Assembly (NCBI GenBank): GCA_965284435.1
Contig: OZ260083.1
Location: 1,426,001 to 1,490,000 of the forward strand
DNA length: 64,000 bases
Direction: 5' to 3'
Source of the DNA: CAIYZT01 sp947461435
GTDB lineage: Bacteria; Pseudomonadota; Alphaproteobacteria; Rhodobacterales; Rhodobacteraceae
The stretch's first letter is position 1, and every line of letters begins with the position of its first letter. The translations under genes and the position numbers were made by a program. The notes beneath the pieces were generated by a model. That model was not told where the DNA came from. It did no database searches and saw only the letters and a list, made by a program, of their open reading frames with translations. Of this stretch, positions 36,114-45,049 are shown piece by piece.

Positions 36114-37556
36114 ATGGCAAAAGCACCGAAAGCAGCTGCCGCGGCAGGCAAGGTCACTCAGGTGATCGGCGCCGTGGTTGACGTGCAGTTCACGGGCGAC
36201 CTTCCCGCAATTCTGAACGCACTGATCACCGACAACAACGGCAAGAAACTGGTTCTCGAAGTGGCCCAGCATCTTGGCGAAAACACCGTGCGCGCCGTCG
36301 CCATGGACGCGACCGAAGGTCTTGTTCGCGGCGCTGCCGTGACCGACACCGGCAGCCCCATTCAGGTTCCGGTCGGCAAGGCCACCCTCGGCCGTATCAT
36401 GAACGTCATCGGAGAGCCGGTGGACGAACGCGGTCCGGTCAACGCCACGGAAACCCGCTCCATCCACCAACCTGCCCCCGGCTTCTCCGAGCAGGCCACC
36501 GAAAGCCAGATCCTTGTGACCGGCATCAAGGTGATCGATCTGCTGGCCCCCTACACCAAGGGTGGCAAGATCGGTCTGTTCGGCGGCGCAGGCGTGGGCA
36601 AGACGGTTTTGATCATGGAATTGATCAACAACATCGCCAAAGTGCACTCGGGCGTGTCGGTTTTCGCCGGCGTGGGCGAGCGGACACGTGAAGGCAACGA
36701 CCTGTATCACGAAATGATCGAATCCGGCGTTATCGATCTGGAAGACATGTCGAAATCCAAGATCGCCCTTGTTTACGGTCAGATGAACGAGCCTCCAGGC
36801 GCCCGTATGCGCATCGCCTTGTCCGGTCTGACCATGGCCGAACAGTTCCGCGATGAAACCGGCGCAGACGTTTTGTTCTTCGTCGACAACATCTTCCGCT
36901 TTACCCAAGCCGGTTCCGAAGTGTCCGCGCTTTTGGGCCGTATCCCGTCCGCCGTGGGCTATCAGCCAACGCTGGCCACCGACATGGGCGCGATGCAGGA
37001 ACGCATCACCTCAACCAAAAACGGCTCGATCACCTCGGTTCAGGCCGTGTACGTTCCGGCCGATGACTTGACCGACCCTGCGCCGGCCACCTCCTTTGCG
37101 CACCTTGATGCGACAACCGTTCTGGACCGTTCGATCTCGGAAAAGGGCATCTATCCGGCCGTGGACCCCTTGGGTTCAACCTCGCGCCTGCTGGACCCGC
37201 TGATCATCGGCGAAGAGCATTACAAGGTCGCCACCGACGTTCAAAAGGTGCTTCAGCGCTACAAGTCGCTGCAAGACATCATCGCCATCCTTGGCATGGA
37301 CGAATTGTCGGAAGATGACAAAACCGCCGTTGCCCGGGCCCGCAAACTGGAACGCTTCTTGTCCCAGCCGTTCGACGTGGCAAAGGTCTTCACGGGCTCT
37401 GACGGTGTTCAGGTTCCGTTGGAAAAAACCATCGCCTCGTTCAAAGCCGTGGTTGCCGGTGAATATGATCACCTTCCCGAAGCCGCCTTCTACATGGTTG
37501 GCGACATCGAAGACGTGAAAGCCAAAGCTCAGCGTCTCGCCGCGGCAGCGGCCTAA
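36114..37556 (+). CDS. atpD: ATP synthase subunit beta
   Basis: This 480-residue protein has the catalytic P-loop GGAGVGKT at 157-164, GERTREGNDLYHEM with the catalytic glutamate, and the DELSEEDK-like DELSEDDKT segment near the C-terminus. An Ala-rich N-terminal tail (AKAPKAAAAAGK) precedes the beta-barrel. Beta carries the catalytic sites of ATP synthesis. The ATG follows CTGGAGAAACGAC. It is the most conserved gene of this operon. Confidence 0.98.
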   Translation: MAKAPKAAAAAGKVTQVIGAVVDVQFTGDLPAILNALITDNNGKKLVLEVAQHLGENTVRAVAMDATEGLVRGAAVTDTGSPIQVPVGKATLGRIMNVIGEPVDERGPVNATETRSIHQPAPGFSEQATESQILVTGIKVIDLLAPYTKGGKIGLFGGAGVGKTVLIMELINNIAKVHSGVSVFAGVGERTREGNDLYHEMIESGVIDLEDMSKSKIALVYGQMNEPPGARMRIALSGLTMAEQFRDETGADVLFFVDNIFRFTQAGSEVSALLGRIPSAVGYQPTLATDMGAMQERITSTKNGSITSVQAVYVPADDLTDPAPATSFAHLDATTVLDRSISEKGIYPAVDPLGSTSRLLDPLIIGEEHYKVATDVQKVLQRYKSLQDIIAILGMDELSEDDKTAVARARKLERFLSQPFDVAKVFTGSDGVQVPLEKTIASFKAVVAGEYDHLPEAAFYMVGDIEDVKAKAQRLAAAAA

Positions 37557-37565
37557 GGGGGCATC

Positions 37566-37958
37566 ATGGCAGGCACTGTGCAATTTGATCTTGTCTCGCC
37601 CGAGCGGCGCCTTGCCTCGCTAAGCGCGAGCGAGGTGCAGATCCCCGGTGCAGATGGCGATCTGACCGCGATGGAGGGGCACGCCCCCACCATCACGACC
37701 CTGCGCCCGGGTATCTTGAAAGCCATGGGCACAGATGGCGTCAAATCCTATGTGGTGACCGGCGGCTTCGCCGAGATCTCGGCAAGCGGCGTCTCCGTTC
37801 TGGCCGAACGGGCGATCTTGCTGGAAGAGGCAACATCCGCGATCCTTGATGCGATGATGGCAGATGGTGCCGAGGCGGCCGCGATCATGGCCGACAAGGA
37901 TGCCGCTGACAAAATGATGGCCGATCTGCAGGCCATGAAAACCGCAGCAGGCCACTGA
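37566..37958 (+). CDS. atpC: ATP synthase subunit epsilon
   Basis: This 130-residue protein has the N-terminal beta sandwich (VQFDLVSPERRLASLSASEVQIPGADGD split across the fold) and a C-terminal helical pair that is short and Ala/Asp/Met-rich. Epsilon binds gamma and regulates ATP hydrolysis. It starts nine bases after atpD and closes the operon, with a strong terminator 20 bases after its stop. Confidence 0.94.
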   Translation: MAGTVQFDLVSPERRLASLSASEVQIPGADGDLTAMEGHAPTITTLRPGILKAMGTDGVKSYVVTGGFAEISASGVSVLAERAILLEEATSAILDAMMADGAEAAAIMADKDAADKMMADLQAMKTAAGH

Positions 37959-37975
37959 TTTCGGATAAAGGTTCG

Positions 37976-38001
37976 AAAAGCCCCGGTTTTCCGGGGCTTT
38001 T
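37976..38001 (+). terminator. atp operon terminator
   Basis: AAAAGCCCCGG pairs with CCGGGGCTTTT around a TTTT loop, ending in TTTTTC. A classic intrinsic terminator. Confidence 0.88.
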
Positions 38002-38065
38002 TCATTTGAATTACCCTTTTCTTGCCTGAATTCTGCAATAGGGTATGTGCAAGGGAGCCATGTAT

Positions 38066-38416
38066 ATGAAGCGTTTTTCCTCGGGCAGTCTTGCGATCCA
38101 ACAGGGCTCCCGTGTCCTGTTTTCGGATTATGCCGATGATGGCATCATGTGGACCGGTCAGGGCGACCGCGAGAACCGCCACATCGTCACCTTCAAAGAT
38201 AAATTTGTTGATCCGCCAGCGGTTATGGTGGCAATCTCCATGTGGGATATCGATCACAAACATAACGCCCGCGCCGATATTTCGGCCGAGCGGATCACAG
38301 AAGAGGGGTTCCACATTGTCTTTCGAACCTGGGGCGACACCCGCATTGCGCGCATCCGCGCGGAATGGACGGCGATCGGCTCGGTTCCCACCGAAGATGA
38401 TTGGGACGTCGAATAG
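38066..38416 (+). CDS. H-type lectin domain protein
   Basis: This 116-residue protein contains one H-type lectin domain: QQGSRVLFSDYADDG, the RHIVTFKDKFVDPPAVMVAI strand set and DIDHKHNARADISAE, ending in FRTWGDTRIARIRAEWTAIG. In animals such domains bind N-acetylgalactosamine; the bacterial role is unknown. No signal peptide is visible. I chose the ATG at 38066, eight bases after GGGAG; ATGs at 38045 and 38060 are in frame. It follows the atp terminator. Confidence 0.85.
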   Translation: MKRFSSGSLAIQQGSRVLFSDYADDGIMWTGQGDRENRHIVTFKDKFVDPPAVMVAISMWDIDHKHNARADISAERITEEGFHIVFRTWGDTRIARIRAEWTAIGSVPTEDDWDVE

Positions 38417-38433
38417 AAACCTGAGCCGGACGA

Positions 38434-38967
38434 ATGAATAACACCTTGTTACCGCATGATCCGAAGTGGAAAGATCACTTTGGGCAAGAACAACAAAAGC
38501 TTGAAACCATTCTGCAAGACGCGAAGGCCAAGCTGCACCATATCGGATCGACCGCCATTCCCGGGATCCATGCCAAACCGATTATCGACATTCTGGGCGA
38601 AGTGACTTGCCTGACGGCGGTTGAGGCGGCACAATCCGAATTGCTGTCAATCGGGTATGAGTGTTTGGGCGAATACGGCATTGCCGGTCGGCGCTATTTC
38701 CGAAAACAATCGGCCTCCGGGCGGCGGTCGCACCATCTTCATATCTTTGAAAGCGGCTCGCCCCATGTGATGCGGCACCTGGCCTTCCGCGACTATCTGC
38801 GCGCGCATCCGGCCATTGCGGCGGAATATTCAGCGTTGAAGGTGGGCATCATTGCGGCGGGCGACGTGACGTGGGATTCCTACCTTGACGCCAAAGCGCC
38901 CTTCATCGCCCAGACCGAGGCGGACGCGGTGATCTGGTACAAAACCCACTCCCGTCAACCGCGTTGA
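38434..38967 (+). CDS. GrpB-family (UPF0157) nucleotidyltransferase-fold protein
   Basis: This 177-residue protein has the GrpB core: HHIGSTAIPGIHAKPIIDIL near residues 34-53, where the GS and D..D-like residues mark a polymerase-beta-type nucleotidyltransferase fold, then YFRKQSASGRRSHHLHIFE and HLAFRDYLRAHP. The biological role is unsettled; some fusions carry dephospho-CoA kinase. It follows the lectin gene by 17 bases, probably in one transcript. Convergent with prs. Confidence 0.87.
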   Translation: MNNTLLPHDPKWKDHFGQEQQKLETILQDAKAKLHHIGSTAIPGIHAKPIIDILGEVTCLTAVEAAQSELLSIGYECLGEYGIAGRRYFRKQSASGRRSHHLHIFESGSPHVMRHLAFRDYLRAHPAIAAEYSALKVGIIAAGDVTWDSYLDAKAPFIAQTEADAVIWYKTHSRQPR

Positions 38968-38985
38968 TCTTGGCCTGTGCGGCCC

Positions 38986-40005
38986 TCAGTCGCGCGAATA
39001 CATGCCTTCGTAAATCGGTGCCAGCGTCTCTGTCTCGAACAAGGATGACACCGACATGCCGCCCCAGATGTTCAAGATCGCCTGCGCAAAGATCGGTGCT
39101 GTGGGGACAATGCGAATGTTGGTGCAGGCCTTCACCGCCTCTGTCGGTTCAATCGAATCCGTGATGACCAAGGATTTCATGACCGAATTTTGAACCCGCT
39201 CAACCGCCGGGCCCGACAAAACGCCGTGGGTGATGTACGAATGTACCTCGGTCGCGCCATTTTCCATCAATACCTCGGCCGCCTTGCACAGCGTGCCGGC
39301 CGTATCGCAAATGTCATCCACGATGATGCATTTCTTGCCTTCGACATTGCCGATCACCGTCATCCCGGCAATCTCGCCGGCCTTTTCGCGGCGCTTGTCG
39401 ACAATGGCCAGCGGGGCATTGATTCTTTTGGCCAGATCGCGCGCACGCGCCACACCGCCCACATCGGGCGAGACAACCATCAGATCGTTCATCGCCCCCT
39501 TGAAATGATGTTCGATATCCAACGCAAAAACCGGCGAGGCATACAGGTTATCCACCGGAATATCGAAAAAACCCTGGATCTGCGCTGCGTGTAGATCCAA
39601 CGTCAAAACCCGGTCAACCCCGGCTTGGGTGATCAGATTGGCCACCAGCTTGGCCGAAATCGGCGTGCGGGCCTTGGCGCGGCGGTCTTGGCGGGCATAG
39701 CCGAAATAGGGGATGACCGCCGTGATCCGGCTGGCCGAGGATCGGCGCAGCGCATCGGTCATGATCAGCAATTCCATCAGGTTGTCGTTTGCCGGGTTCG
39801 ATGTCGGCTGGATCACATACATGTCTTCGCCGCGCACATTCTCGAAGACTTCGACAAATATTTCCTGATCGTTGAACCGTTCCACCCGCGCATCCACCAG
39901 ATTCACCTGGCTTCCCCGCAGCATCGACATCCGGCGCGCAATGGCTTTGGACAGGGTTACATTGGCGTTTCCGGTGATCAGCTTAGGTTCGGTCAAGGAT
40001 GCCAT
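38986..40005 (-). CDS. prs: Ribose-phosphate pyrophosphokinase
   Basis: This 339-residue protein starts at ATG 40005 and reads MASLTEPKLITGNANVTLSK. It has RRSSASRITAVIPYFGYARQDR, the catalytic loop DRRAKARTPISAK, LDLHAAQIQGFF and the PRPP-binding DDICDTAGTL. It makes PRPP from ribose-5-phosphate and ATP for purines, pyrimidines, histidine and NAD. The open frame extends 60 codons upstream, without family similarity. It lies convergent with the GrpB gene. Confidence 0.97.
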   Translation of the reverse strand: MASLTEPKLITGNANVTLSKAIARRMSMLRGSQVNLVDARVERFNDQEIFVEVFENVRGEDMYVIQPTSNPANDNLMELLIMTDALRRSSASRITAVIPYFGYARQDRRAKARTPISAKLVANLITQAGVDRVLTLDLHAAQIQGFFDIPVDNLYASPVFALDIEHHFKGAMNDLMVVSPDVGGVARARDLAKRINAPLAIVDKRREKAGEIAGMTVIGNVEGKKCIIVDDICDTAGTLCKAAEVLMENGATEVHSYITHGVLSGPAVERVQNSVMKSLVITDSIEPTEAVKACTNIRIVPTAPIFAQAILNIWGGMSVSSLFETETLAPIYEGMYSRD

Positions 40006-40196
40006 GGGGTCTCCGATTGGGCCAGATTCGGGGTTGCCATCGCTTACCACTGGGCACGGGGCTTGCAAACCTTGCCAAAGGAATAAGGTGACAAATTCAT
40101 GACTTCTGCCGTCAATAAAGCGCGGCGTTGCACAAAGGCTTGCGCCTGACCCCCGCTTTGGGCCAAGACGGCGCGGCCCCGCCAAGGAAAGTCGTC

Positions 40197-41018
40197 ATGA
40201 CCCACGATAGCCTGCCCGCGCATCTTCCCCCGACCCGCGTCTTTGATTGCGGCGCACCCCGCCCCGTGGTGGCGCTGCATTGTTCGCTGGCGCACGGGGG
40301 GGCCTGGTCTGGTCTGGCCTCCTTGATGCGGCGGATCACGATCTTCGCCCCCGATCAACCCGAACATGGCAAGGGCAGCCTGTGGGATCAATCGCGCCCG
40401 CTGCATGATCAAGCCTTCGACGAATCGGTCCGCGTGGCCGAATATGCCGGGCAGGGGCGCGCGGTTGACCTGTTCGGCCACAGCTTTGGCGGCACCTTGG
40501 CGCTGCGCATCGCGCTGGAACGTCCCGATCTGGTGCGCAGCCTGACCTTGGTCGAACCCGTTCTGTTTGCCGCCGCCGGTGCCGCGGGCGATCCCGCCTT
40601 TGCCCCGTTTCTGGCCCGCCATCTGGCTTTTGCCGATTTGATCGCCGCCGGTCAGCCCGACGCTGCGCTGCGCATGTTCCACGCCGATTGGGGCACCGGC
40701 GATGGGCTTGAAGATATCCCGACCCGAACCCGCAACTATATGCTGGACCGCATCCACCTGATCGCGCGCCAAAATCCCACATTGCTGGACGATCAGGCGC
40801 AATTGCTGCGTCCGGGGGGGATGGAGGCTGTCTCGGTTCCGGTTCTGCTCGTCGAAGGCGCAATCAGCCCGCCCATCGTCTCGGCGGTCCATTCTGCCTT
40901 GCTGGCCCGTTTGCCGAAATCACAGCGCCTTGTCGTGCCGGGCGCGGGCCATATGGTGACCATCACCCATGCCGGGGCCGTCGCCCCCCCCTTGCAGCGC
41001 CACCTCGACGCGGCTTAA
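40197..41018 (+). CDS. Alpha/beta hydrolase
   Basis: This 273-residue protein starts at ATG 40197, preceded by AAGGAAAG. It has the oxyanion segment LHCSLAHGGAW, the nucleophile elbow GHSFGG with the catalytic serine near residue 100, and GAGHMVTITH with the catalytic histidine. The likely acid lies in a VLLVEGA-like strand. The substrate is unknown; no signal peptide is seen, so it should act in the cytoplasm. Its TAA shares the TTAA tetramer with the stop of the convergent aldolase gene. Confidence 0.85.
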   Translation: MTHDSLPAHLPPTRVFDCGAPRPVVALHCSLAHGGAWSGLASLMRRITIFAPDQPEHGKGSLWDQSRPLHDQAFDESVRVAEYAGQGRAVDLFGHSFGGTLALRIALERPDLVRSLTLVEPVLFAAAGAAGDPAFAPFLARHLAFADLIAAGQPDAALRMFHADWGTGDGLEDIPTRTRNYMLDRIHLIARQNPTLLDDQAQLLRPGGMEAVSVPVLLVEGAISPPIVSAVHSALLARLPKSQRLVVPGAGHMVTITHAGAVAPPLQRHLDAA

Positions 41019-42046
41019 GGCTTCAGCGCGGCCACCAGAGCGTCGACATCCGCCGCGGTTGTCGACCAACTGGCCACCAGACGCGCGGCCTCACGGCCCT
41101 CGGCGGCGGGCATGGCGTAATACATCGCCCCTTTGGATTCGGCCCGTGCATGGGTGCCCGCGTTCCATTCGGCAAACAGCATGTTGGCGGGGGCCGGATG
41201 CAGCAGACGCGCGCCCGCCACGCCCTGCAGCCCCGTCACCAAGGCGGCCCCCATGGCATTGGCCTGCGCTGCCAATGTCAGCCACAGATCGCCCTCCAGA
41301 TAGGCCTCCATCTGGGCCGACAGGAATCGGTGCTTGGAAAACAGATGACCCGCCCGCTTGCGGCGAAGCTCAAACTCCCAAGCCTTGGCCGGATCAAAGA
41401 TCACCACGGCCTCCACCCCAAGGCAGCCGTTTTTCGTGCCGCCAAAAGACACGACATCGATCCCCGCCTTCCAGGTCATCTCGGCCGCCGTGGCCCCCGT
41501 GGCGACCAGCGCATTGGCAAATCTTGCGCCGTCCAGATGGCAGGCCATGCCCTTTGCCTTTGCCAAGGCGGTCAGCGCCGCCACCTCGGCGGGGGTGTAA
41601 ACCGTGCCCGCTTCGGTCACATTGGTGACCGACAGCATGCCATGTTGCACCCCGTGCACGCCCGCTTGGCCCACCCGGTTCAAAGCTGCGCCCAAACTGT
41701 CCGGCGTCATCTTTCCGTGCGCGCCGCCGACGGCAATCATCTTGGCGCCGCTGGTAAAGAACTCTGGCGCGCCGCATTCATCCACCGCGATATGCGCATC
41801 GCCATGCGCGAAAACGGCCATCCACGGCGCGGTATACAGCGACAGCGCCAAGGCATTGGCCGCCGTCCCCGTCGCCACCAGATACACCGCTGCCTCTGGC
41901 GCCTCAAAAACCTCGCGCAGGCGCGTGCGCACGCGGTCCATGATGGCATCCGCCCCATAGCTGCGGGCATATCCCTCGTTAGCGCGGGCAAGGGCCGCCA
42001 TGATCTGCGGGGCCCCGCCCGAGGCATTGTCAGACGTGAACCACAT
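41015..42046 (-). CDS. ltaE: Low-specificity threonine aldolase
   Basis: This 343-residue PLP enzyme begins WFTSDNASGGAPQIMAAL, has the ATGTAANALAL cofactor loop, HIAVDECGAPEF, the CHLDGARFANAL aspartate segment and the PLP lysine in SFGGTKNGCLG. Threonine aldolases split threonine to glycine and acetaldehyde. The ATG overlaps the stop of the YcgN-type gene (TGATG), coupling the two. The substrate may be another beta-hydroxy amino acid. Confidence 0.92.
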   Translation of the reverse strand: MWFTSDNASGGAPQIMAALARANEGYARSYGADAIMDRVRTRLREVFEAPEAAVYLVATGTAANALALSLYTAPWMAVFAHGDAHIAVDECGAPEFFTSGAKMIAVGGAHGKMTPDSLGAALNRVGQAGVHGVQHGMLSVTNVTEAGTVYTPAEVAALTALAKAKGMACHLDGARFANALVATGATAAEMTWKAGIDVVSFGGTKNGCLGVEAVVIFDPAKAWEFELRRKRAGHLFSKHRFLSAQMEAYLEGDLWLTLAAQANAMGAALVTGLQGVAGARLLHPAPANMLFAEWNAGTHARAESKGAMYYAMPAAEGREAARLVASWSTTAADVDALVAALKP

Positions 42047-42498
42047 CACAGCTCTTCCTCAATGGTGTATTGATCCCAGTCTTCTTCATCGACCTCGAAT
42101 TCAGGGATCGTCCATCCCCGCACCGAATTGCCCGAAGAATGGGTTGTTTCCGGGTCGCCGCTGATCAACGGGTGCCAATCCTGCAGCGGCTTGCCTTCGT
42201 GCAACAATTTGTAAGCACAGGTTTTCGGCAGCCAATAGGCAATCTTTGGCAGCGTTTTGGGCGACAGGCGCACGCAATCGGGCACAAATTGGTGCCGGAT
42301 CGGATATTGCGCGCAGCGGCAGCTTTCGCCATCCAGCAGCTTGCAGGCCACGCGGGTGTATTCCACTTCGCCCGTGTCTTCGTATTCCAGTTTCTGCAAA
42401 CAGCATTTACCGCAGCCGTCACACAGCGCCTCCCATTCGGGGGCGGTCATCTTGGAAAGGGCAATGGTCTCCCAGAAGTTCGGACGCAGTTGTGTCAT
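42046..42498 (-). CDS. YcgN-family cysteine-cluster protein
   Basis: This 150-residue protein has CDGCGKCCLQKL near residue 26, C...C.CAQYP and VPDCVRL, which make up the conserved cysteine cluster of the UPF0260/YcgN family. The cluster suggests metal or Fe-S binding but the function is not known. The start at 42498 is divergent from nothing close; upstream lies ribF on the same strand after about 60 bases. Coupled to the threonine aldolase gene. Confidence 0.9.
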   Translation of the reverse strand: MTQLRPNFWETIALSKMTAPEWEALCDGCGKCCLQKLEYEDTGEVEYTRVACKLLDGESCRCAQYPIRHQFVPDCVRLSPKTLPKIAYWLPKTCAYKLLHEGKPLQDWHPLISGDPETTHSSGNSVRGWTIPEFEVDEEDWDQYTIEEEL

Positions 42499-42561
42499 GG
42501 GGTCAACCTGCTGTGGGGCGCGCCAAAAGGGAAGGGGGGCGGCATGAATTATTCTGCGCCG

Positions 42562-43485
42562 TCAGACCGCTGAAAGGATATCGCGGGCGCGGGTGCAATC
42601 GGCGGCCATCTGGTCCAACAGGCCGGGCAGACCGTCAAACTTCATCTCGGGGCGCAGATATTCCACCAAAGCCACCGACAGGTGATGGCCATATAAATCG
42701 CCCTTGAAGTCAAAAAAGAAGGTCTCCAGGTTCGGCACGTCGCCGCCGAACTGCGGCCGCACGCCAAGGCTGGCAGCGCCGTGATACGATCCTTCATGGG
42801 GCCCCGTCAAAACATCGACCTTCACCGCATAAACGCCAAACTTTGGCAGATGCAGCCCCGAGACAGACATGTTCGCCGTCGGATAGCCCAATTCGCGGCC
42901 CCGCTTTTCGCCGTGAATGACCTCTCCCTCGATCCGGTGCAAATGCCCCAACATCGCAGCCGCCGCCCGTGGGTTGCCCTCTGCCAGCGCGGTGCGGATC
43001 GCGGTGGACGAAACTTCGCGCGCCCCATCCATCACCAGATCGGCGATCGTCACGTCAAATCCATGCGCCGCGCCAAGCCGCATCAGATCCTCGGCATGGC
43101 CCGCGCGGTTTTTGCCAAACCGAAAGTCGGCTCCCACCACGACATGCGCCACACCCAAGGCATCCGCCAGAATCTTGGCCGCAAATGTGTCGGGGTCCAT
43201 CCCGGCCAACAGCTTGTTGAAGGGCAATTCGAACAGGGTTTCAACACCCAGCTTGGCCAACCGGTTCGCCCGCGCTTCGGAATTCATCAACCGAAACGGG
43301 GCAGCATCCGGCTGAAACACCTGCCTTGGATGCGGCTCGAAGGTGACCAGTCCCAAGGGGCCCTTGGACCGGGCAATGTCGATGACCTTTTGATGGCCAA
43401 GGTGAATCCCATCGAAATTTCCCATGGCCACAGCGGCACCGCGTGCCTGCGCATCGACCCAATTCCAGTCCTTGTAAATCCGCAT
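42562..43485 (-). CDS. ribF: Bifunctional riboflavin kinase / FAD synthetase
   Basis: This 307-residue protein has the FAD synthetase N-half with AVAMGNFDGIHLGHQKVI and the VGADFRFGKNRAGHAEDL segment, and the C-terminal riboflavin kinase half with GYPTANMSVSG and FDFKGDLYGHHLSVALVEYLRPEMKFDG. It makes FMN and FAD from riboflavin in the cytoplasm. It lies in a run with the MaoC-like gene just upstream on the same strand. It should use riboflavin imported by the riboswitch-controlled transporter at 53561-54454. Confidence 0.96.
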   Translation of the reverse strand: MRIYKDWNWVDAQARGAAVAMGNFDGIHLGHQKVIDIARSKGPLGLVTFEPHPRQVFQPDAAPFRLMNSEARANRLAKLGVETLFELPFNKLLAGMDPDTFAAKILADALGVAHVVVGADFRFGKNRAGHAEDLMRLGAAHGFDVTIADLVMDGAREVSSTAIRTALAEGNPRAAAAMLGHLHRIEGEVIHGEKRGRELGYPTANMSVSGLHLPKFGVYAVKVDVLTGPHEGSYHGAASLGVRPQFGGDVPNLETFFFDFKGDLYGHHLSVALVEYLRPEMKFDGLPGLLDQMAADCTRARDILSAV

Positions 43486-43509
43486 CGAACCCCTGCGACG
43501 GGCGTCCCG

Positions 43510-43953
43510 TCAGTCGAACTTGCGGCTCGGCGCCAAAACAAGCGCTTCGCCTTTCAAGACAACCGTATTGCCCACTGTGCAGTGGGTTTCAAGGGTCACG
43601 CGGCGTTTGGCGTGATCGATGGATGTCACTTTCACTTCGGCGCACACCACATCGCCCGGTCGAACCGGGGCCATGAATTTCAACGACTGCCCCAAATAGA
43701 CGGTGCCATGCCCCGGCAGTTGCTCGCCAATCACGGCCGAGATCAAGGACGCCGTCAACATGCCATGGGCAATGCGCCCCTCAAACATCGTGTCGCGCGC
43801 ATAGGCCTCGTCCAGATGCACCGGATTGCGATCCGTCGAAACCTCGGCGAAAAGTTCGATATCGCGGTCCGTCACGGTCTTTTGCAAAGACCGCGACATC
43901 CCGATCTCGATGTCTTCGATGCAGATCGTGCCGCGCGGTTGATTGTCAAGCAT
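43510..43953 (-). CDS. MaoC-like hydratase
   Basis: This 147-residue single hotdog protein has FAEVSTDRNPVHLDEAYA, the hydratase 2 motif with catalytic Asp and His, followed by RIAHGMLTASLISAVIG. Such proteins hydrate 2-enoyl-CoA to (R)-3-hydroxyacyl-CoA (PhaJ type), feeding polyhydroxyalkanoate or lipid routes. It is 24 bases upstream of ribF, probably in one transcript. The substrate chain length is unknown. Confidence 0.88.
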   Translation of the reverse strand: MLDNQPRGTICIEDIEIGMSRSLQKTVTDRDIELFAEVSTDRNPVHLDEAYARDTMFEGRIAHGMLTASLISAVIGEQLPGHGTVYLGQSLKFMAPVRPGDVVCAEVKVTSIDHAKRRVTLETHCTVGNTVVLKGEALVLAPSRKFD

Positions 43954-44069
43954 GGGCCAGATTCCCGGTGAACTGCATCACCCCTATCAAATGCTGCATC
44001 GCGGCGCAACAAGGCCGCGCACGATTTGTAGGATATTGGCCCGTCTGACGTAATTTTGTTACGCTTGAT

Positions 44070-44960
44070 TCACCGCAGATGCCCGATGGCATAGGTGGCG
44101 TAGGTCACCTTTTCCTTCAGCCACCCCGCCAACAAGGCCGCGTCGGGGCTGTCCGCATCCGGCCCAAACTCTGCCGCCGCAATGCCCCCGGTCACAAACA
44201 ACGTGTCCAACCCTTCCGACTGGCCGCCCTGAACATCGGTGGAAATGCCATCGCCAATGCACAAGATGCGGGCATCGTCTGGCAAACCCAAAGCGCCAAG
44301 GCGCCGCCGCGCCAGATCGTAGATCGGCGGATGGGGCTTGCCGAAATACAGCGCCTTGCCCCCTATCTTTTCGTACTCTGCCGCCAGCGCGCCCGCGCAG
44401 TACAGCCGCCTGTCCCCGAAATCCACAATGATATCGGGGTTGGCGCAAAGCAGCGGCAAACCCAAGGTTTTTCCCATCAGCAAGGCCGCATGATAATCGG
44501 CCGGCGTTTCCACAAGATCATCGCGCAGCCCCGTGCAGATGATCCCCTCGGCCTGGTCCATCGGCACAATGTCGATGGGCGGTTGGCGCTGGGCGAAGGC
44601 GGCCAGATCGTCGGCAAAGTCGGTGAAAAACGGCATGTCCTTGTCTGCCCCGATAAAGGCCACCTTTCGCCCCACCGCCCCGGACAGCATGGCAAACTGC
44701 GCCGCATCACCCGAGGTGACGATCTCGTCCCAAACGTCGGCGGGCACACCCATGCGCGTCAGTTGCGCCGCAACCGACGATTTGGGCCGCGGGGCGTTGG
44801 TCAACAAAACCACCTTGCCGCCCGCCTGCCGATAGGCCTGCAAGGCCGAAACCGCTTGCGGAAAAGGGGCCACGCCATTGTGCAAACAGCCCCAAAGATC
44901 ACAAAACACCACATCATGGCGCCCATTCAACTGGGCAAGGTTTGCAATGATCTCGGTCAT
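44070..44960 (-). CDS. HAD class IIA phosphatase (TIGR01459 type)
   Basis: This 296-residue protein has HAD motif I as VVFCDLWGCLHNG, motif II in VVLLTNAPRPKS, a C2-type cap in the middle and motif IV in ILCIGDGISTDVQGGQSEG, with a FGKPHPPIYDLA lysine segment. The layout matches NagD/UmpH-like class IIA phosphatases. It is about 115 bases upstream of the MaoC-like gene on the same strand, in the ribF cluster. The substrate is unknown; a phosphorylated flavin intermediate is a speculation from the neighbourhood. Confidence 0.88.
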   Translation of the reverse strand: MTEIIANLAQLNGRHDVVFCDLWGCLHNGVAPFPQAVSALQAYRQAGGKVVLLTNAPRPKSSVAAQLTRMGVPADVWDEIVTSGDAAQFAMLSGAVGRKVAFIGADKDMPFFTDFADDLAAFAQRQPPIDIVPMDQAEGIICTGLRDDLVETPADYHAALLMGKTLGLPLLCANPDIIVDFGDRRLYCAGALAAEYEKIGGKALYFGKPHPPIYDLARRRLGALGLPDDARILCIGDGISTDVQGGQSEGLDTLFVTGGIAAAEFGPDADSPDAALLAGWLKEKVTYATYAIGHLR

Positions 44961-44994
44961 GGTCAGTATCCTTTGTGGTTTGGGAAACTATGAC

Positions 44995-45024
44995 AAAAAG
45001 GGCCAAGGTTTCCCATGGCCCTTT
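44995..45024 (-). terminator. Terminator of the pyrophosphatase gene
   Basis: AAAGGGCCA and TGGCCCTTT pair over nine positions around a ten-base loop; on the minus strand a T-run ends the stem. Confidence 0.75.
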
Positions 45025-45049
45025 GTTCCTTTGCGCCGAAATCAGGCGA

